Part shown: positions 1-10,272 of the stretch, one piece after another
How positions within the stretch are numbered: position 1 is the stretch's first letter
Layout: every line of letters starts with the position of its first letter
Source of the DNA: Pseudoalteromonas sp. N1230-9
Lineage (GTDB): Bacteria > Pseudomonadota > Gammaproteobacteria > Enterobacterales > Alteromonadaceae
Length of the DNA stretch: 64,000 bases
NCBI RefSeq assembly: GCF_032716425.1
Contig: NZ_CP090420.1
Location: 744,001-808,000, forward strand
Reading direction: 5' to 3'
The notes under the pieces: generated by a model
What the model was told of the DNA's origin: nothing
The model's database searches: none
Seen by the model: the letters and a program-made list of their open reading frames with translations, nothing else
Program-made: the position numbers and the translations under genes

Positions 1-648
1 GCGTCTGTGGCTGACTTCATCATGCTTCAAACACTTAACAAATACGACGCTGTTTTTGAAAGCTTATTAAGTCATTCTCACGTTCATCCAAGAGCATTTT
101 ACACGCGCTTAATTGAGATGGCTGGCGAACTTGCGACATTTAGTGCGGCCAATAAGCGTGTGCCCGTCTTGCCTAAGTATGATCATGCAAATTTACAGTT
201 CGTCTTTTCTGAGGTTGTAAGCTTCTTGTATCAATCTCTGAGTCAAGTTATTGAACAAACTGCAACCGAAATTAAGCTTGAACAAAGCAAGTTTGGTATT
301 TCTTTTGGCGCCTTAAAAGATAAAAGTATTCTTGATTCGTCTCAGTTTGTGCTTGCAGTTAAAGCCAGTGTGCCGCATGAAGAATTACGTAAACTACTAC
401 CTTCACAAATTAAGATAGGTAGTGTGGAGACTATTCGTGACTTGGTAAATAACCAAATACCAGGGATTTCGATTAATAGTCTGCCAACAGCACCGCGTCA
501 GGTTCCGTATCATGCGGGCTATCATTACTTTGAACTGAACAAACAAAGTGAACATTGGAATAAGCTAAAATCAAGCGGTGGGATTGCAATTCACTTGTCC
601 GGTAACTATCCGGATCTTAACTTGGTTTTATGGGCTATTAGAAGCTAA
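1..648 (+). CDS. tssK: T6SS baseplate protein TssK (5' end missing)
   Basis: This is the C-terminal part of TssK (VasE/ImpJ family), the trimeric adaptor linking the T6SS baseplate to the TssJLM membrane complex. The reading frame is open from the first base, so the start lies outside the window; about 215 of the usual ~440 residues are visible. Family-like segments include the stretch around FSEVVSFLYQSLSQ and the C-terminal end with GYHYFELNKQ followed by a GGIAIHLSG strand. It stops 15 bases before tssL, and an identical gene order (tssK-tssL-tssM) is standard for T6SS clusters. Assignment rests on recognised family sequence plus context. Confidence 0.9.
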   Translation, partial: ASVADFIMLQTLNKYDAVFESLLSHSHVHPRAFYTRLIEMAGELATFSAANKRVPVLPKYDHANLQFVFSEVVSFLYQSLSQVIEQTATEIKLEQSKFGISFGALKDKSILDSSQFVLAVKASVPHEELRKLLPSQIKIGSVETIRDLVNNQIPGISINSLPTAPRQVPYHAGYHYFELNKQSEHWNKLKSSGGIAIHLSGNYPDLNLVLWAIRS

Positions 649-663
649 CAGAGGGAAGTTTCA

Positions 664-1944
664 ATGGATGAAACAATAATTAAACCACGTCCAGGCCGTT
701 TGAGCCGAGGCATGGAGGATGCAAATACTTCAAAATCGCATTCAGATAAAACAGTCGTATCACTGAGCCAATCTGAAAGTGGAAGTGCGCCTTTAAATAA
801 TATTTCAATATTCAAAAATGGCTTGCTTGAAGCCGCTAATGACTGTTTTTCTTTAGTGATTTTCATCAACCAATCTTCGGAAGTTGAAAATTTAGCGGCC
901 TTGAAGCACCGAGCCATTGAGTCGATTAAACGTTTTGAAAGTACTTTGCGTGCCAAATCTATCGATTTGTCAGTGATAAATAATGCCCGCTATTGTTTGT
1001 GTGCTGCACTGGATGAAGCTGCGTTAAATGCTAAGTGGAGCTCACTGGAGTGGGCAGAAGAAAGTTTACTATCAACATTCCACAAAGAGACGTTTGGCGG
1101 AGAATACTTTTTCACTCTGCTAGATGATGCCTTGCTACACCCTGAAGCAAACAAAGAATTTTTAGAACTACAGTACCACTGTTTAAATTTAGGTTTTAAA
1201 GGTAAGTATCGGGTTGATACCGGCGGCGATAGTAAGATAGATGATTATCGAAATCGCGTATATCACATTTTAAATCAACTAGATGGACCTCAAAGTAAAT
1301 ACCTAACTCCGTCTTGGAAGAGCCGTGTTGCAGCCGGTATGGAGTTAAGAAACCAGATCCCACTTTGGGTCGTTGTATCTGTTTTGACCCTACTCACATT
1401 GGCCGTGTATTTATTTTTTAATATGCGTTTGAATGAAAAAGTGGCGACGACAACGGATAATTTAAATTTAGTACATCCTATTTCATCTTCACAAACCGAA
1501 GACACGAAAGATACACAGCTTGATCTACTAACGCAGTTAATGCACACCGAAATACAACGTGGTGTAGTTAGTATTGAGCGTCAATCGGATCGAATTAGAA
1601 TTACCATTAATAACGAAAGCCTCTTTAATGTTGGTGAAGCGTCGTTACGTCCTTCATTCCAACCAATATTAGAAAAGCTTGCGCTGAGCCTTGAGGGCAC
1701 AAAAGGTAAAATTTTAATAACAGGTCACACTGATGACAGTCCAATAAGTACCAACCAGTACCCCTCAAATTGGCATCTGTCATTAGCAAGAGCAACGCAA
1801 GTTGCAAACTCTATGGCCAAAAATACAGGCTTAATGGGTAGGTTATGGCCAGAAGGAAGAGGTTCTGCGGAGCCCTTGGTGAGTAATGCCGATTCAAATC
1901 AGAAAGCATTGAATCGCAGAATTGAAATCGACTTACTTTTTTAA
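664..1944 (+). CDS. tssL: T6SS membrane protein TssL with OmpA-like domain
   Basis: TssL (DotU/VasF) is an inner-membrane component of the TssJLM complex that anchors the T6SS baseplate. The 426-residue product has an N-terminal cytoplasmic DotU domain (roughly residues 50-215, with the segment ALDEAALNAKW), one membrane helix near residues 237-255 (LWVVVSVLTLLTLAVYLFF), and a periplasmic C-terminal OmpA-like peptidoglycan-binding domain (ITGHTDDSPI and a NRRIEIDLLF end). This is therefore an extended TssL that can hold the cell wall itself. A GAGGGA ribosome site lies just upstream. It ends 10 bases before the tssM start. Confidence 0.95.
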   Translation: MDETIIKPRPGRLSRGMEDANTSKSHSDKTVVSLSQSESGSAPLNNISIFKNGLLEAANDCFSLVIFINQSSEVENLAALKHRAIESIKRFESTLRAKSIDLSVINNARYCLCAALDEAALNAKWSSLEWAEESLLSTFHKETFGGEYFFTLLDDALLHPEANKEFLELQYHCLNLGFKGKYRVDTGGDSKIDDYRNRVYHILNQLDGPQSKYLTPSWKSRVAAGMELRNQIPLWVVVSVLTLLTLAVYLFFNMRLNEKVATTTDNLNLVHPISSSQTEDTKDTQLDLLTQLMHTEIQRGVVSIERQSDRIRITINNESLFNVGEASLRPSFQPILEKLALSLEGTKGKILITGHTDDSPISTNQYPSNWHLSLARATQVANSMAKNTGLMGRLWPEGRGSAEPLVSNADSNQKALNRRIEIDLLF

Positions 1945-1954
1945 TGGAGTTGCA

Positions 1955-4900
1955 ATGAGTTTTATTCAAAAGTGCAAGCGTGCTATGTACGCGCTTACCT
2001 CTCGTAAAGTTATGATTGTAATTGGCTTTATAGCGCTCTTCTTATTGATCTGGTTTGGCGGTCCATTGATCTCTATTGCTGATTACACTCCTTTGGCAAG
2101 TGTTGCGGCACGCGCGATCCTGATACTCGCTATTCTATTAATTTATACCTTAACCAAGCTATTGCACCTAAGAAAGCAAAATAAACGCAACGAAAGCATG
2201 GCCGAAGAACTAATTGAGGTTGATGAAGGTGCTGGTGATGAAATCCAAGAGGAGATCAAAACATTAAAAGCACGTATGGTTGAGGCGATTGAATTACTTA
2301 AGAATGCCAAGTTATTCAATGGGCGAAACATCTACCAACTGCCTTGGTATATCATGATTGGCCCTCCAGGTGCCGGTAAAACAAATATCATCAATAACTC
2401 AGGTCTTGATTTTCCATTAAAAGATAAGCTTGGCACTGATTTAGTGCATGGTGTTGGCGGAACGCGAAACTGTGATTGGTGGTTCACCAACAAGGCCGTG
2501 ATTATTGACACAGCAGGGCGCTATACTACACAAAATAGTCATGCTCTACATGATGCGAAAGCGTGGCAAGGATTTTTAGGCTTATTAAGAAAGTACCGCC
2601 CGAAAAGACCCATCAATGGTGTGGTTATTAGTATGGGCATCTCTGAATTAATGAACCAAACAAAAACAGAGAGAAACTTACACGCACGCGCCATTAAACA
2701 GCGCTTACAAGAGCTACAAAGTCAACTTGGAATGACATTCCCCGTGTATGTTATTTTATCAAAAGTTGACCTAATTGAAGGGTTTAGAGAATTCTTTTGT
2801 GAACTCAGCGATGAAGAGTGTGAGCAGGTTTGGGGTGTTACCTTCGAACTTGATGCTAACTCTGACAATCAAATGGATGCATTTAATAAAGAGTTTCACG
2901 CGCTTATCTCTAATTTAACAACATTACTTAATCGACGTTTGATCAATGAACATGATCTAACGAATAGATCGAAGATCTTTGAGTTTCCTAAACAGCTTCG
3001 TGTTTTACAAAATGTAGGTTACTCATTCTTAAAAGAAATTTTCACACCTAATGCATACGAAAGTCTGCCAATATTCCGCGGTGTTTATTTAACAAGTTCG
3101 ACTCAAGAAGGCGTACCTTCAAACCTGTTAAACGAGCAAAGTTCGGTAAAGAAAGATTATATCAATCAGACAAGAAGTTTCTTTATTAAACGCTTATTAG
3201 AAAAAGTCATTTTTCCTGAGCAAAACTTAGCAAGCACTAACAAACACCATGAAAAGCAGAACAAGTGGCTACGTATATCTTGCTTGGCCGTAACGAGTGT
3301 CGTTTTATTAGGCTTGAGTATTTCATGGTATGTGAGCTTTTCGTGGAATAATGAGCTTATCGGTAAAACCGATAATGCGCTCAGTGAGTATCAAGCTCTT
3401 GATCAAAATACGGTCGATAAAGCGAATTTAATTGTGCTAAATCAGCGCTTTAATATGCTTAAAAATTTCCCTGTTAATCAGTTAGAAGCCGATGATTTTG
3501 AAGCGTATGGCTTTAGTAAAGTAGAACCTCTTACAGAGGCTTCACAGAAAGCATATATACGTTCATTAAAAACATACTTAGAGCCTTACTTATTAAATGC
3601 GCTGACCTCTGAGATGACAGAGCAGGCTGATTATTTAAGTTATCTCTACGAAACCTTACGTTGTTATTTAATGTTCTTTGAACCTGAGCATTACAATAAT
3701 GAAGATGTGCTTGCTTGGTTTAGTGCATATTACGAGAGAAACTTACCAGGTGATGTTAATTTCCAAACGCGTGCTGAATTATTTGAGCACACAAAAGCAT
3801 TGCTAGAGCATGGTTTCTCTGAATCAGAAATTGATCATCAAGCCGTACGATTAGCGCGAGCGGAGTTAACTAAATTACCTATTGCTGAACGTGCTTATCA
3901 AAGGTTACAAGCTGACTTTATCGACAGCAGCATTCCGCCTTTCAAATTAACTGACATCATCAGCTATGAAAGTGCGAAACAGTTTAGCTTCCAAAACTCA
4001 GAATCAATCATGAAAAGTATTCCAGGCCTTTACACCTATAATGGCTATCATGGCATCTTCAATGTCGAGAAAAGTAAGATGTTGGGTAATTTGATGGCAA
4101 GTAGCTGGGTTTATGGTGAAGAAGCGTCAGGGACCTATGATATTTCGAAAGCAGATATAGAGAAAAAGCTTGAACAGAAATATTTCCAAGATTACATCTA
4201 TTATTGGCGCTCGTTTATTAATGAGCTTACGCTAAATGAGTTTAACTCGCCTAATGAAGGCGTCAGAGTTACTGATGTGTTAGCGGGTCCAGAAACCCCA
4301 ATAAAAAATATCATTACCACAGTACAAAAGAATGTGCGTTTAACTAAGCTACCTATCTCAGAAAATCAAAAAGCAGCCGGTAAGGTTGCGGCGAACGCTG
4401 CTGAAGTTGCAATGCATACTAAGGCTAATAGACTTAAGCGCTATTTGCCAAATGAAGCACCACAATTTGATATAAAGCTTCCAGGTTATCAGGTTGAAGA
4501 AGCTTTTAGTGATATTTTAGAAATTGATGAGCAGCAACTTGAACAGATTCAAGCAAGTTTAAGAGAGTTAAATATTTATTTAAATCAACTTGATAGAGGC
4601 GGGTTACTAAAATCATCTGTAAAAAATCAATTAAGTGGTAAGAGTAAGCCTGAGTTCCTTAGTCAATTAGAGTTCCAGAGTAAAGGGTTACCTTATCCTG
4701 CGAACAACTGGTTATTGAATATCAGTCAAGATACATCAAATATCACCAGAAGCAGTGCAAATCGTCACTTGAATGAAATATGGAAAAGTACTGTATTACG
4801 CGAGTACAACGATGCAATTGTCGGTCGTTATCCGTTTGTTTCAACTTCATCTAAAGAGGTAAATCTTAAAGATTTCTCAGACTTTTTTGGCCCAGATGGC

Positions 4901-5455
4901 ACAATCGATAGCTTTTTTAATACTTATATTGCACCAAGTGTCGACACCAGTAAGAGCCCTTGGCGATTCGAAAAGAATATCGGTGTAAGCAAGTCAGCAT
5001 TAGAAATGTTTGAAAAAGCCGCCAAAATTCGCGAAGTATTTTTTGATGGTAACAGCAAAACTCCGCGCATTGAATTTGGTTTAAAACCATTAAAGTTAGA
5101 TCAAACAGTTTCCAGTTTCATGCTAGAAATAGATGGCCAATCAATGATTTATCGTCATGGTCCACCTAAAGTTAAAAGCATCGTTTGGCCTGGTGATGTC
5201 GCTCAAAATAAAACGCGTATTGTGTTTACTCCACCATATGGAGGACGCACTATTAATGCCAGCTACGAAGGTGAATGGTCTTTGTATCGTATGCTAGATG
5301 ACTTACAGGCGAAAAGAGCACAGACAGAAAAGGATTTGCAGCTGCAATTTTCATTGCAAGGAAATAATGCGACGGTTGAGTTACTGCCGAAATCGATTAG
5401 ACATCCATTCTGGAACGCAAGTATAGAGAGTTTTTCATGTCCGACCAGGCTTTAA
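1955..5455 (+). CDS. tssM: T6SS membrane complex protein TssM (IcmF)
   Basis: TssM (IcmF/VasK) spans the inner membrane and periplasm and forms the channel of the TssJLM complex. Two N-terminal membrane helices (about residues 19-60) precede a cytoplasmic NTPase-like domain with a Walker A motif GPPGAGKT near residues 135-142; a third helix lies near 440-460, followed by a long periplasmic part of about 700 residues. The first possible start in this frame is a TTG at 1922, inside tssL, but the ATG at 1955 has a GGAG site at a good distance and is preferred, giving 1166 residues. The end overlaps tagF by 19 bases. Confidence 0.95.
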   Translation: MSFIQKCKRAMYALTSRKVMIVIGFIALFLLIWFGGPLISIADYTPLASVAARAILILAILLIYTLTKLLHLRKQNKRNESMAEELIEVDEGAGDEIQEEIKTLKARMVEAIELLKNAKLFNGRNIYQLPWYIMIGPPGAGKTNIINNSGLDFPLKDKLGTDLVHGVGGTRNCDWWFTNKAVIIDTAGRYTTQNSHALHDAKAWQGFLGLLRKYRPKRPINGVVISMGISELMNQTKTERNLHARAIKQRLQELQSQLGMTFPVYVILSKVDLIEGFREFFCELSDEECEQVWGVTFELDANSDNQMDAFNKEFHALISNLTTLLNRRLINEHDLTNRSKIFEFPKQLRVLQNVGYSFLKEIFTPNAYESLPIFRGVYLTSSTQEGVPSNLLNEQSSVKKDYINQTRSFFIKRLLEKVIFPEQNLASTNKHHEKQNKWLRISCLAVTSVVLLGLSISWYVSFSWNNELIGKTDNALSEYQALDQNTVDKANLIVLNQRFNMLKNFPVNQLEADDFEAYGFSKVEPLTEASQKAYIRSLKTYLEPYLLNALTSEMTEQADYLSYLYETLRCYLMFFEPEHYNNEDVLAWFSAYYERNLPGDVNFQTRAELFEHTKALLEHGFSESEIDHQAVRLARAELTKLPIAERAYQRLQADFIDSSIPPFKLTDIISYESAKQFSFQNSESIMKSIPGLYTYNGYHGIFNVEKSKMLGNLMASSWVYGEEASGTYDISKADIEKKLEQKYFQDYIYYWRSFINELTLNEFNSPNEGVRVTDVLAGPETPIKNIITTVQKNVRLTKLPISENQKAAGKVAANAAEVAMHTKANRLKRYLPNEAPQFDIKLPGYQVEEAFSDILEIDEQQLEQIQASLRELNIYLNQLDRGGLLKSSVKNQLSGKSKPEFLSQLEFQSKGLPYPANNWLLNISQDTSNITRSSANRHLNEIWKSTVLREYNDAIVGRYPFVSTSSKEVNLKDFSDFFGPDGTIDSFFNTYIAPSVDTSKSPWRFEKNIGVSKSALEMFEKAAKIREVFFDGNSKTPRIEFGLKPLKLDQTVSSFMLEIDGQSMIYRHGPPKVKSIVWPGDVAQNKTRIVFTPPYGGRTINASYEGEWSLYRMLDDLQAKRAQTEKDLQLQFSLQGNNATVELLPKSIRHPFWNASIESFSCPTRL

Positions 5456-6165
5456 AGTTAGGCTACTTGGGTAAGGTCCCCTTTCTGGGCGACTTTGTCC
5501 AAGATGGCATTTGTCAGCAATTTAGTGAGCATTGGGAACATTGGTTACAAGCTGCTATTGCTGTAAGCAAAGAGCAGCTCGGTTCACAGTGGCAGGAGCG
5601 ATACTTGACCAGTCCTGTATGGCATTTTGCATTATGTGAAAATGTTGTCACTGAGGATAGAAAAGTAGGCACATTACTGCCGAGTGTTGATGCCGTTGGC
5701 AGACATTACCCGTTTACCGTCGTGATAGACACGCAGCAGTTACCAATGAAGGCTTTACATTCAAACTTGCTTTCATTGGAGTACGAAGATGCGGTGCTAT
5801 CAGTGCTTGAAGAGAGCGTTGACTTAAGTGTGTGGCGTAAAAAAGTGCTGGGTACATTACAAAATACGCCTGTGGTGAAAAAACGTTTTAGTAAGCATAC
5901 TTCACCAGATGAGAATAAATCAGCGATAGCTTTTGAGTTTCAAGGGGTTGAGCTTGGCGACGAATCATTAGAAGACGTTTTACATAGCTTACTCACAAGT
6001 AAGTATGGCGATTACAGTGTTTGGTGGACACATGGTTCGATAAACATTAAACCAGTGGTATTTATTACTGCTGGATTACCGCCTGTTAATCAGGTTGCAG
6101 CAATGCTAGATGGCCGATGGCAGCATTGGGAGTGGAATTATACTCAGGTAAGAGAGCGTGAATAA
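5437..6165 (+). CDS. tagF: T6SS-associated protein TagF (ImpM family)
   Basis: TagF belongs to the ImpM/DUF2094 family. In Pseudomonas aeruginosa and Agrobacterium it is a negative post-translational regulator of T6SS firing acting with the Fha protein. The N-terminal signature is clear: LGYLGKVPFLGDFV (residues 8-21) followed by an SEHWEHWLQ segment. The 242-residue length is typical of stand-alone TagF. The gene overlaps both tssM upstream and pppA downstream, so translation is probably coupled. Pairing with pppA suggests a threonine phosphorylation pathway whose kinase and Fha partner would be left of the window; that is inferred. Confidence 0.9.
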   Translation: MSDQALKLGYLGKVPFLGDFVQDGICQQFSEHWEHWLQAAIAVSKEQLGSQWQERYLTSPVWHFALCENVVTEDRKVGTLLPSVDAVGRHYPFTVVIDTQQLPMKALHSNLLSLEYEDAVLSVLEESVDLSVWRKKVLGTLQNTPVVKKRFSKHTSPDENKSAIAFEFQGVELGDESLEDVLHSLLTSKYGDYSVWWTHGSINIKPVVFITAGLPPVNQVAAMLDGRWQHWEWNYTQVRERE

Positions 6166-6949
6166 AAATTATACAAGTTATGCGGTGTCTCATCGAGGTG
6201 CAGTAAGGCAGTTAAACGAAGATGCTTATGTTGAGCTAAATAAGTTTAATATTTGGGTTGTCGCTGATGGTATGGGTGGCCATGAGGCGGGTGATTTTGC
6301 AAGCCAAATGGTTGTTGATGTTATTAAGAATGAAGTTGAATCATTACCAGCTTCTTCCATATCAACAATCATCCTTATTAACGCGATAAAAAAAGCAAAC
6401 CAAAAGTTGTTTGAGTACAGCACTGACTACCTATCGAATAAAACCGCAGGGAGCACTGTCACTGTTTTGCTTTTGAAGGATGACAAATACTATGTACTTT
6501 GGGTGGGTGATAGTCGCATTTATCTATACCGTAACGGCGGCTTATCACAAGTCTCTCGGGACCACAGTCAAGTCAATGACCTTATCGATGAGGGTGTTTT
6601 ATCTGAAGCAGAAGCAAGGCATCACCCTTTAGCGAATGTGATAACACGTGCTGTAGGTGTGCAAGATGAAGTTGATGTTGATTTTAAAGAAGGTGATTTG
6701 CGCAGCGAAGACATTTTTTTGCTCTGTTCGGATGGCTTAACTGGAGAATTGAACGACTCGGAGATAAGTCTTGCGTTAGAACCAAAAAATATTATTGATT
6801 CTGGCATGGCACTAATTCACTCTTCGCTTGTGCGTGGCGCAAAAGATAATGTGACATTTATTTTAGTGAAGAATGAAGGGGTTAACTCTTGTGCTAATCA
6901 AAAGTTAACGCTTGATGATTTGACTATCCCGATGTTGTCAAGAAAGTAA
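6158..6949 (+). CDS. pppA: PP2C-type Ser/Thr phosphatase PppA
   Basis: PP2C-family protein phosphatase, the T6SS-linked PppA that removes phosphate from the Fha protein and so switches the system off. All the metal-binding motifs are visible in order: RQLNEDA near the start, VADGMGGHEAGDFAS (about residues 32-46), GDSRIYLYR (about 117-125), LCSDGLT (about 188-194) and the final GAKDNVTFILV. The start is GTG at 6158, eight bases inside tagF. No transmembrane segment is seen, so it should act in the cytoplasm. It is the last gene before a 150-base gap. Confidence 0.92.
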   Translation: MNKNYTSYAVSHRGAVRQLNEDAYVELNKFNIWVVADGMGGHEAGDFASQMVVDVIKNEVESLPASSISTIILINAIKKANQKLFEYSTDYLSNKTAGSTVTVLLLKDDKYYVLWVGDSRIYLYRNGGLSQVSRDHSQVNDLIDEGVLSEAEARHHPLANVITRAVGVQDEVDVDFKEGDLRSEDIFLLCSDGLTGELNDSEISLALEPKNIIDSGMALIHSSLVRGAKDNVTFILVKNEGVNSCANQKLTLDDLTIPMLSRK

Positions 6950-7101
6950 GTTTTGTTATTTTTATTAACTCCATCATAAATATGGTTTTATTATTTATTT
7001 TGGTTGTTATAATTGAAATTGTGTATTTATAAGAGCGATGTTCTCTTGTAATCTTAAATAAGAAATGTAATATACCATATCGTTTCTTTTTTAGGTGTAA
7101 A
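6950..7101 (+). promoter_or_regulatory. AT-rich gap before tssA, possible promoter
   Basis: This 152-base stretch between pppA and tssA has no reading frame of note and is very AT-rich. A perfect TATAAT sits at 7008-7013, but no good -35 lies 16-18 bases upstream of it. It is the largest gap inside the structural operon before tssH ends, so a second promoter for the sheath and baseplate genes is plausible. The evidence is only the hexamer and the spacing. Confidence 0.3.
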
Positions 7102-8238
7102 ATGGAAGGTAATAAAGGCAATGGAATGTTCACACTTGAAGAATATATAGCCCCCATCTCAGAAGAGCATTTTGCGGGTATTGAACCTCGCTCAGATGTG
7201 TCTCCAACATCAACGTATTATTCTCTGAAAGATTTAAGAAATCAGTTGCGTGCAGCTGAGCGCTTAGCGCTGGTTGATGATGAAGGAATTGCATCTATAG
7301 CACGTGATTGGTTGCCATTACTTGACCAATGTAGCAATGCGTTAAAAACCGAAAGTAAAGATATTGAATACTTAGCTTGGTTTATTGAAGCAATGTGTAG
7401 AGTACACGGTTTCAAAGGCTTAGCCTTTGCTTTTCGTGCCGCGCATGAGCTAATCGAAAATCATTTCGATGAATTATACCCATTACTGGATGAAGACGAC
7501 GAGATATCCGATAAAGTCTCTGCATTAATAGGTTTAAATGGTGTCGCGAGTGAAGGTGCGCTAATTATCCCTATTAAAAGTATTCCACTGACAGAAAGCC
7601 ATAACTATGAACCATTTACTTTCTGGGAATATCAACAAGCTTATGACACCTCTAGGTTAAGTGACGAAAAACGTGAAAAGAAAATAGCGCAAGGTGCTAT
7701 TGATTTTGATGTCATCGAAAAAGGCGCCCAAGAAACGCCCGTTGAGTATTTTGTTGATTTAAAGAATGGCATTGAAAATGCGCTGACAGAGTTTTTACAA
7801 CTGAGTGCATCACTTGATAAAGCAACAAACCAATCACAGCCAACTTCTTATATTAAACAAGCGCTTGAACAATGCTTAAATGCTGTACTTCATCTTGGTG
7901 CAGATAAACTGTCTGCGCTTGAACAGCAAGTTTTAGAAGAACAACAAGATATTGCTGAGGAAGATGAGTCTCAAGAGTCATCTTCTGCGAGCACCAGCAA
8001 AAGTGATAATGGTGCAATCACCAGCCGTGAAGGCGCAATTAAAAAATTACAAGAAATAGCTCTCTACTTTAGAAAGACAGAACCACATTCACCTATGTCT
8101 TATACCATTGAGCAAGTTATTCGATGGAGCGAATTGTCGTTACCAGAGCTATTAAATGAATTAATAACCGATAGTGATGCTAGGACTGGATACTTTAAGC
8201 TGTCTGGCATCAAAGTTAGCGAAACAGAAACCGAGTAA
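7102..8238 (+). CDS. tssA: T6SS assembly protein TssA (ImpA)
   Basis: TssA organises baseplate docking and sheath polymerisation. The N-terminal ImpA domain is recognisable (SDVSPTSTYYSLKDLRNQLR, residues about 30-49, then a DWLPLLDQC helix and EAMCRVHGFKGLAFAFRAAHEL around residues 93-114). An acidic, low-complexity linker (about residues 275-300) separates it from a C-terminal VasJ-like helical segment with MSYTIEQVIRWS, LPELLNELI and a short tail. Length is 378 residues, fitting a short-form TssA. An AGGTG site precedes the ATG at 7102; a second ATG at 7126 with AAAGG upstream is possible. It lies 12 bases before tssB. Confidence 0.9.
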   Translation: MEGNKGNGMFTLEEYIAPISEEHFAGIEPRSDVSPTSTYYSLKDLRNQLRAAERLALVDDEGIASIARDWLPLLDQCSNALKTESKDIEYLAWFIEAMCRVHGFKGLAFAFRAAHELIENHFDELYPLLDEDDEISDKVSALIGLNGVASEGALIIPIKSIPLTESHNYEPFTFWEYQQAYDTSRLSDEKREKKIAQGAIDFDVIEKGAQETPVEYFVDLKNGIENALTEFLQLSASLDKATNQSQPTSYIKQALEQCLNAVLHLGADKLSALEQQVLEEQQDIAEEDESQESSSASTSKSDNGAITSREGAIKKLQEIALYFRKTEPHSPMSYTIEQVIRWSELSLPELLNELITDSDARTGYFKLSGIKVSETETE

Positions 8239-8250
8239 AAGGAGTTTTGA

Positions 8251-8754
8251 ATGAGTATCCACGACAAATTAAAACGTGTTCGTAAACCACGAGTCCACAT
8301 TACCTATGATGTAGAAACTGAAGGCGCAGTTGTAAAAAAAGAACTCCCTTTTGTTGTTGGTGTAATGGGTGATTTTTCTGGCCACAATAAAGAAGTATTA
8401 AAGCCATTAAAAGACAGACGATTTATTCAAATTGACCGTGACAATTTCAATGATGTTTTAAAGAAAATGAGCCCTTCGCTACAGTTAAATGTAGACAACA
8501 CTTTAACGGATGATGGCTCACAATTCAGTGTTGATCTGAACTTTAAAACGATTGATGACTTTGAGCCTGCGGCTGTTGTTAACCAAGTTGAACCACTACG
8601 TAACCTAATGGAAACACGCAACAAGTTACGTGACTTAATGACAAAGATTGACCGCTCTGAAGAGTTAGAGAATGTGTTAGAAGAAGTACTGAGCAACACA
8701 GCGAGTCTTGACTCTATTGCGAAGGAATTAAAAGTTGAGGAGTCTGAAAAATGA
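8251..8754 (+). CDS. tssB: T6SS sheath small subunit TssB (VipA)
   Basis: TssB (VipA) pairs with TssC to form the contractile sheath around the Hcp tube. The 167-residue protein shows the family pattern: [13 protein letters not shown] near the N-terminus, [14 protein letters not shown] (about residues 31-44), [12 protein letters not shown], and a C-terminal helix pair rich in leucine and glutamate ([21 protein letters not shown]). An AAAGGAG ribosome site lies eight bases before the ATG. The stop overlaps the tssC start by four bases, which fits the need for matched amounts of TssB and TssC. Confidence 0.96.
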   Translation: MSIHDKLKRVRKPRVHITYDVETEGAVVKKELPFVVGVMGDFSGHNKEVLKPLKDRRFIQIDRDNFNDVLKKMSPSLQLNVDNTLTDDGSQFSVDLNFKTIDDFEPAAVVNQVEPLRNLMETRNKLRDLMTKIDRSEELENVLEEVLSNTASLDSIAKELKVEESEK

Positions 8755-10244
8755 GCACCGAAACGTTAGCACAAGATGTAGAAAATACAGCAACAACTGA
8801 GTCGGCGTCGTTATTAACGCAAGCGATTGGCGCAACAAAACAAACTGATGCAAGCAGAGCTGAAGAGTTATTACGTACGCTAACTGAAGAAGCATTGAAG
8901 GGCACTGTGCAATGGAATAAAAACATGACAGTGACGTTTAATGAAGCCATTCAGCTGATTGATCAAAAAATATCAAAACAGCTCAGCGTCATTATGCACC
9001 ACGAAGACTTCCAAAAACTTGAAGGTTCATGGCGTGGTCTAAGTCACTTAGTGATGAACTCAGAGACCAGCTCAACGCTTAAAATACGCGTGCTTAACAT
9101 GAAGAAAAAAGAACTTCATAAAGATTTAAGTAAAGCGGTTGAGTTTGACCAAAGCCAGACATTTAAAAAGATTTATGAATCAGAGTTTGGTACACCAGGT
9201 GGTGAACCTTACGGCACGATTGTTGGTGACTTTGAATTCACAAATCACCCAGAAGATGTTGAAACATTAAGCTTAATGTCTAATGTTGCAGCAGCTGGTT
9301 TCTGTCCGTTTATTTCTGCGTCATCACCTTCTTTATTCGGTTTTGACAGCTGGGAAGAGCTAACAAAGCCGAGAGATCTAGAAAAAGTATTTGAGTCACT
9401 TGAATACACTAAATGGCGCTCGTTCAGAGACAGCGATGATTCTCGCTTTGTATCGCTTACTATGCCACGCTTCTTATCTCGTTTACCTTACGGTGCGGCG
9501 TCTAAGCCAGTAGAAGAGTTTAACTTTGAAGAGTTCACTGTTGATCCGATTGATGGCCGTTCTGTTAATACTGATAATGGTGATTACTGTTGGAGTAATG
9601 CGGCATACGCAATGGCGACCAACATGACAAAAGCGTTCTCTCAGTATGGCTTCTGTACAGCTATCCGCGGAGCGGAAGGTGGCGGTAAAGTTGAAGGCTT
9701 GCCAACCCATATTTTCACAAGTGATGATGGTGATCCGGATCTTAAATGTCCAACTGAAATCGGTATTACTGACCGTCGTGAAGCAGAGCTAAGCAAACTT
9801 GGTTTCTTACCGCTTTGTCATTATAAGAATACTGATTATGCGGTATTCTTTGGTGGCCAATCTTGTCAGAAGCCACAAGTTTACTCAACGCCAGATGCAA
9901 CAGCAAATGCTGCAATTTCAGCACGTCTACCATACTTGATGGCAACATCTCGTTTTGCTCATTACTTAAAAGTAATGGCACGCGATAAAATTGGTAGCTT
10001 CATGGAAGCAGAAGACGTTGAGTCTTGGTTAAACCGTTGGATCCTGTCATACGTGAATGCGACTGAGGGTGGTGGTCAAGATATCCGTGCGCGTTATCCA
10101 TTAGCGGATGCAAAAGTATCTGTAAAAGAAATACCAGGTCAACCTGGTGCGTACAACGCAGTTGCGTGGTTACGCCCATGGTTGCAAATGGAAGAGCTAA
10201 CTTCGTCACTAAGATTAGTAGCGAAGATCCCTGAGATTGGCTAA
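8751..10244 (+). CDS. tssC: T6SS sheath large subunit TssC (VipB)
   Basis: TssC (VipB, EvpB/ImpC family), the large subunit of the contractile sheath. The 497-residue length and many conserved blocks fit: [13 protein letters not shown] (about residues 86-98), [12 protein letters not shown], a [13 protein letters not shown] segment, [13 protein letters not shown], and the C-terminal [20 protein letters not shown]. The C-terminal conserved part also carries the ClpV-responsive sheath end in known systems. It starts inside the tssB stop and is followed 28 bases later by a second, diverged tssC-like gene, so this is the canonical copy. Confidence 0.96.
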   Translation: MSTETLAQDVENTATTESASLLTQAIGATKQTDASRAEELLRTLTEEALKGTVQWNKNMTVTFNEAIQLIDQKISKQLSVIMHHEDFQKLEGSWRGLSHLVMNSETSSTLKIRVLNMKKKELHKDLSKAVEFDQSQTFKKIYESEFGTPGGEPYGTIVGDFEFTNHPEDVETLSLMSNVAAAGFCPFISASSPSLFGFDSWEELTKPRDLEKVFESLEYTKWRSFRDSDDSRFVSLTMPRFLSRLPYGAASKPVEEFNFEEFTVDPIDGRSVNTDNGDYCWSNAAYAMATNMTKAFSQYGFCTAIRGAEGGGKVEGLPTHIFTSDDGDPDLKCPTEIGITDRREAELSKLGFLPLCHYKNTDYAVFFGGQSCQKPQVYSTPDATANAAISARLPYLMATSRFAHYLKVMARDKIGSFMEAEDVESWLNRWILSYVNATEGGGQDIRARYPLADAKVSVKEIPGQPGAYNAVAWLRPWLQMEELTSSLRLVAKIPEIG

Positions 10245-10272
10245 TACCTATGTGCATTAAGGATGATGCAAA

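Noticed and set aside
645..956. Minus-strand frame of 103 codons opposite tssL
   Set aside because: tssL is clearly real in this stretch; the opposing frame has no family features.
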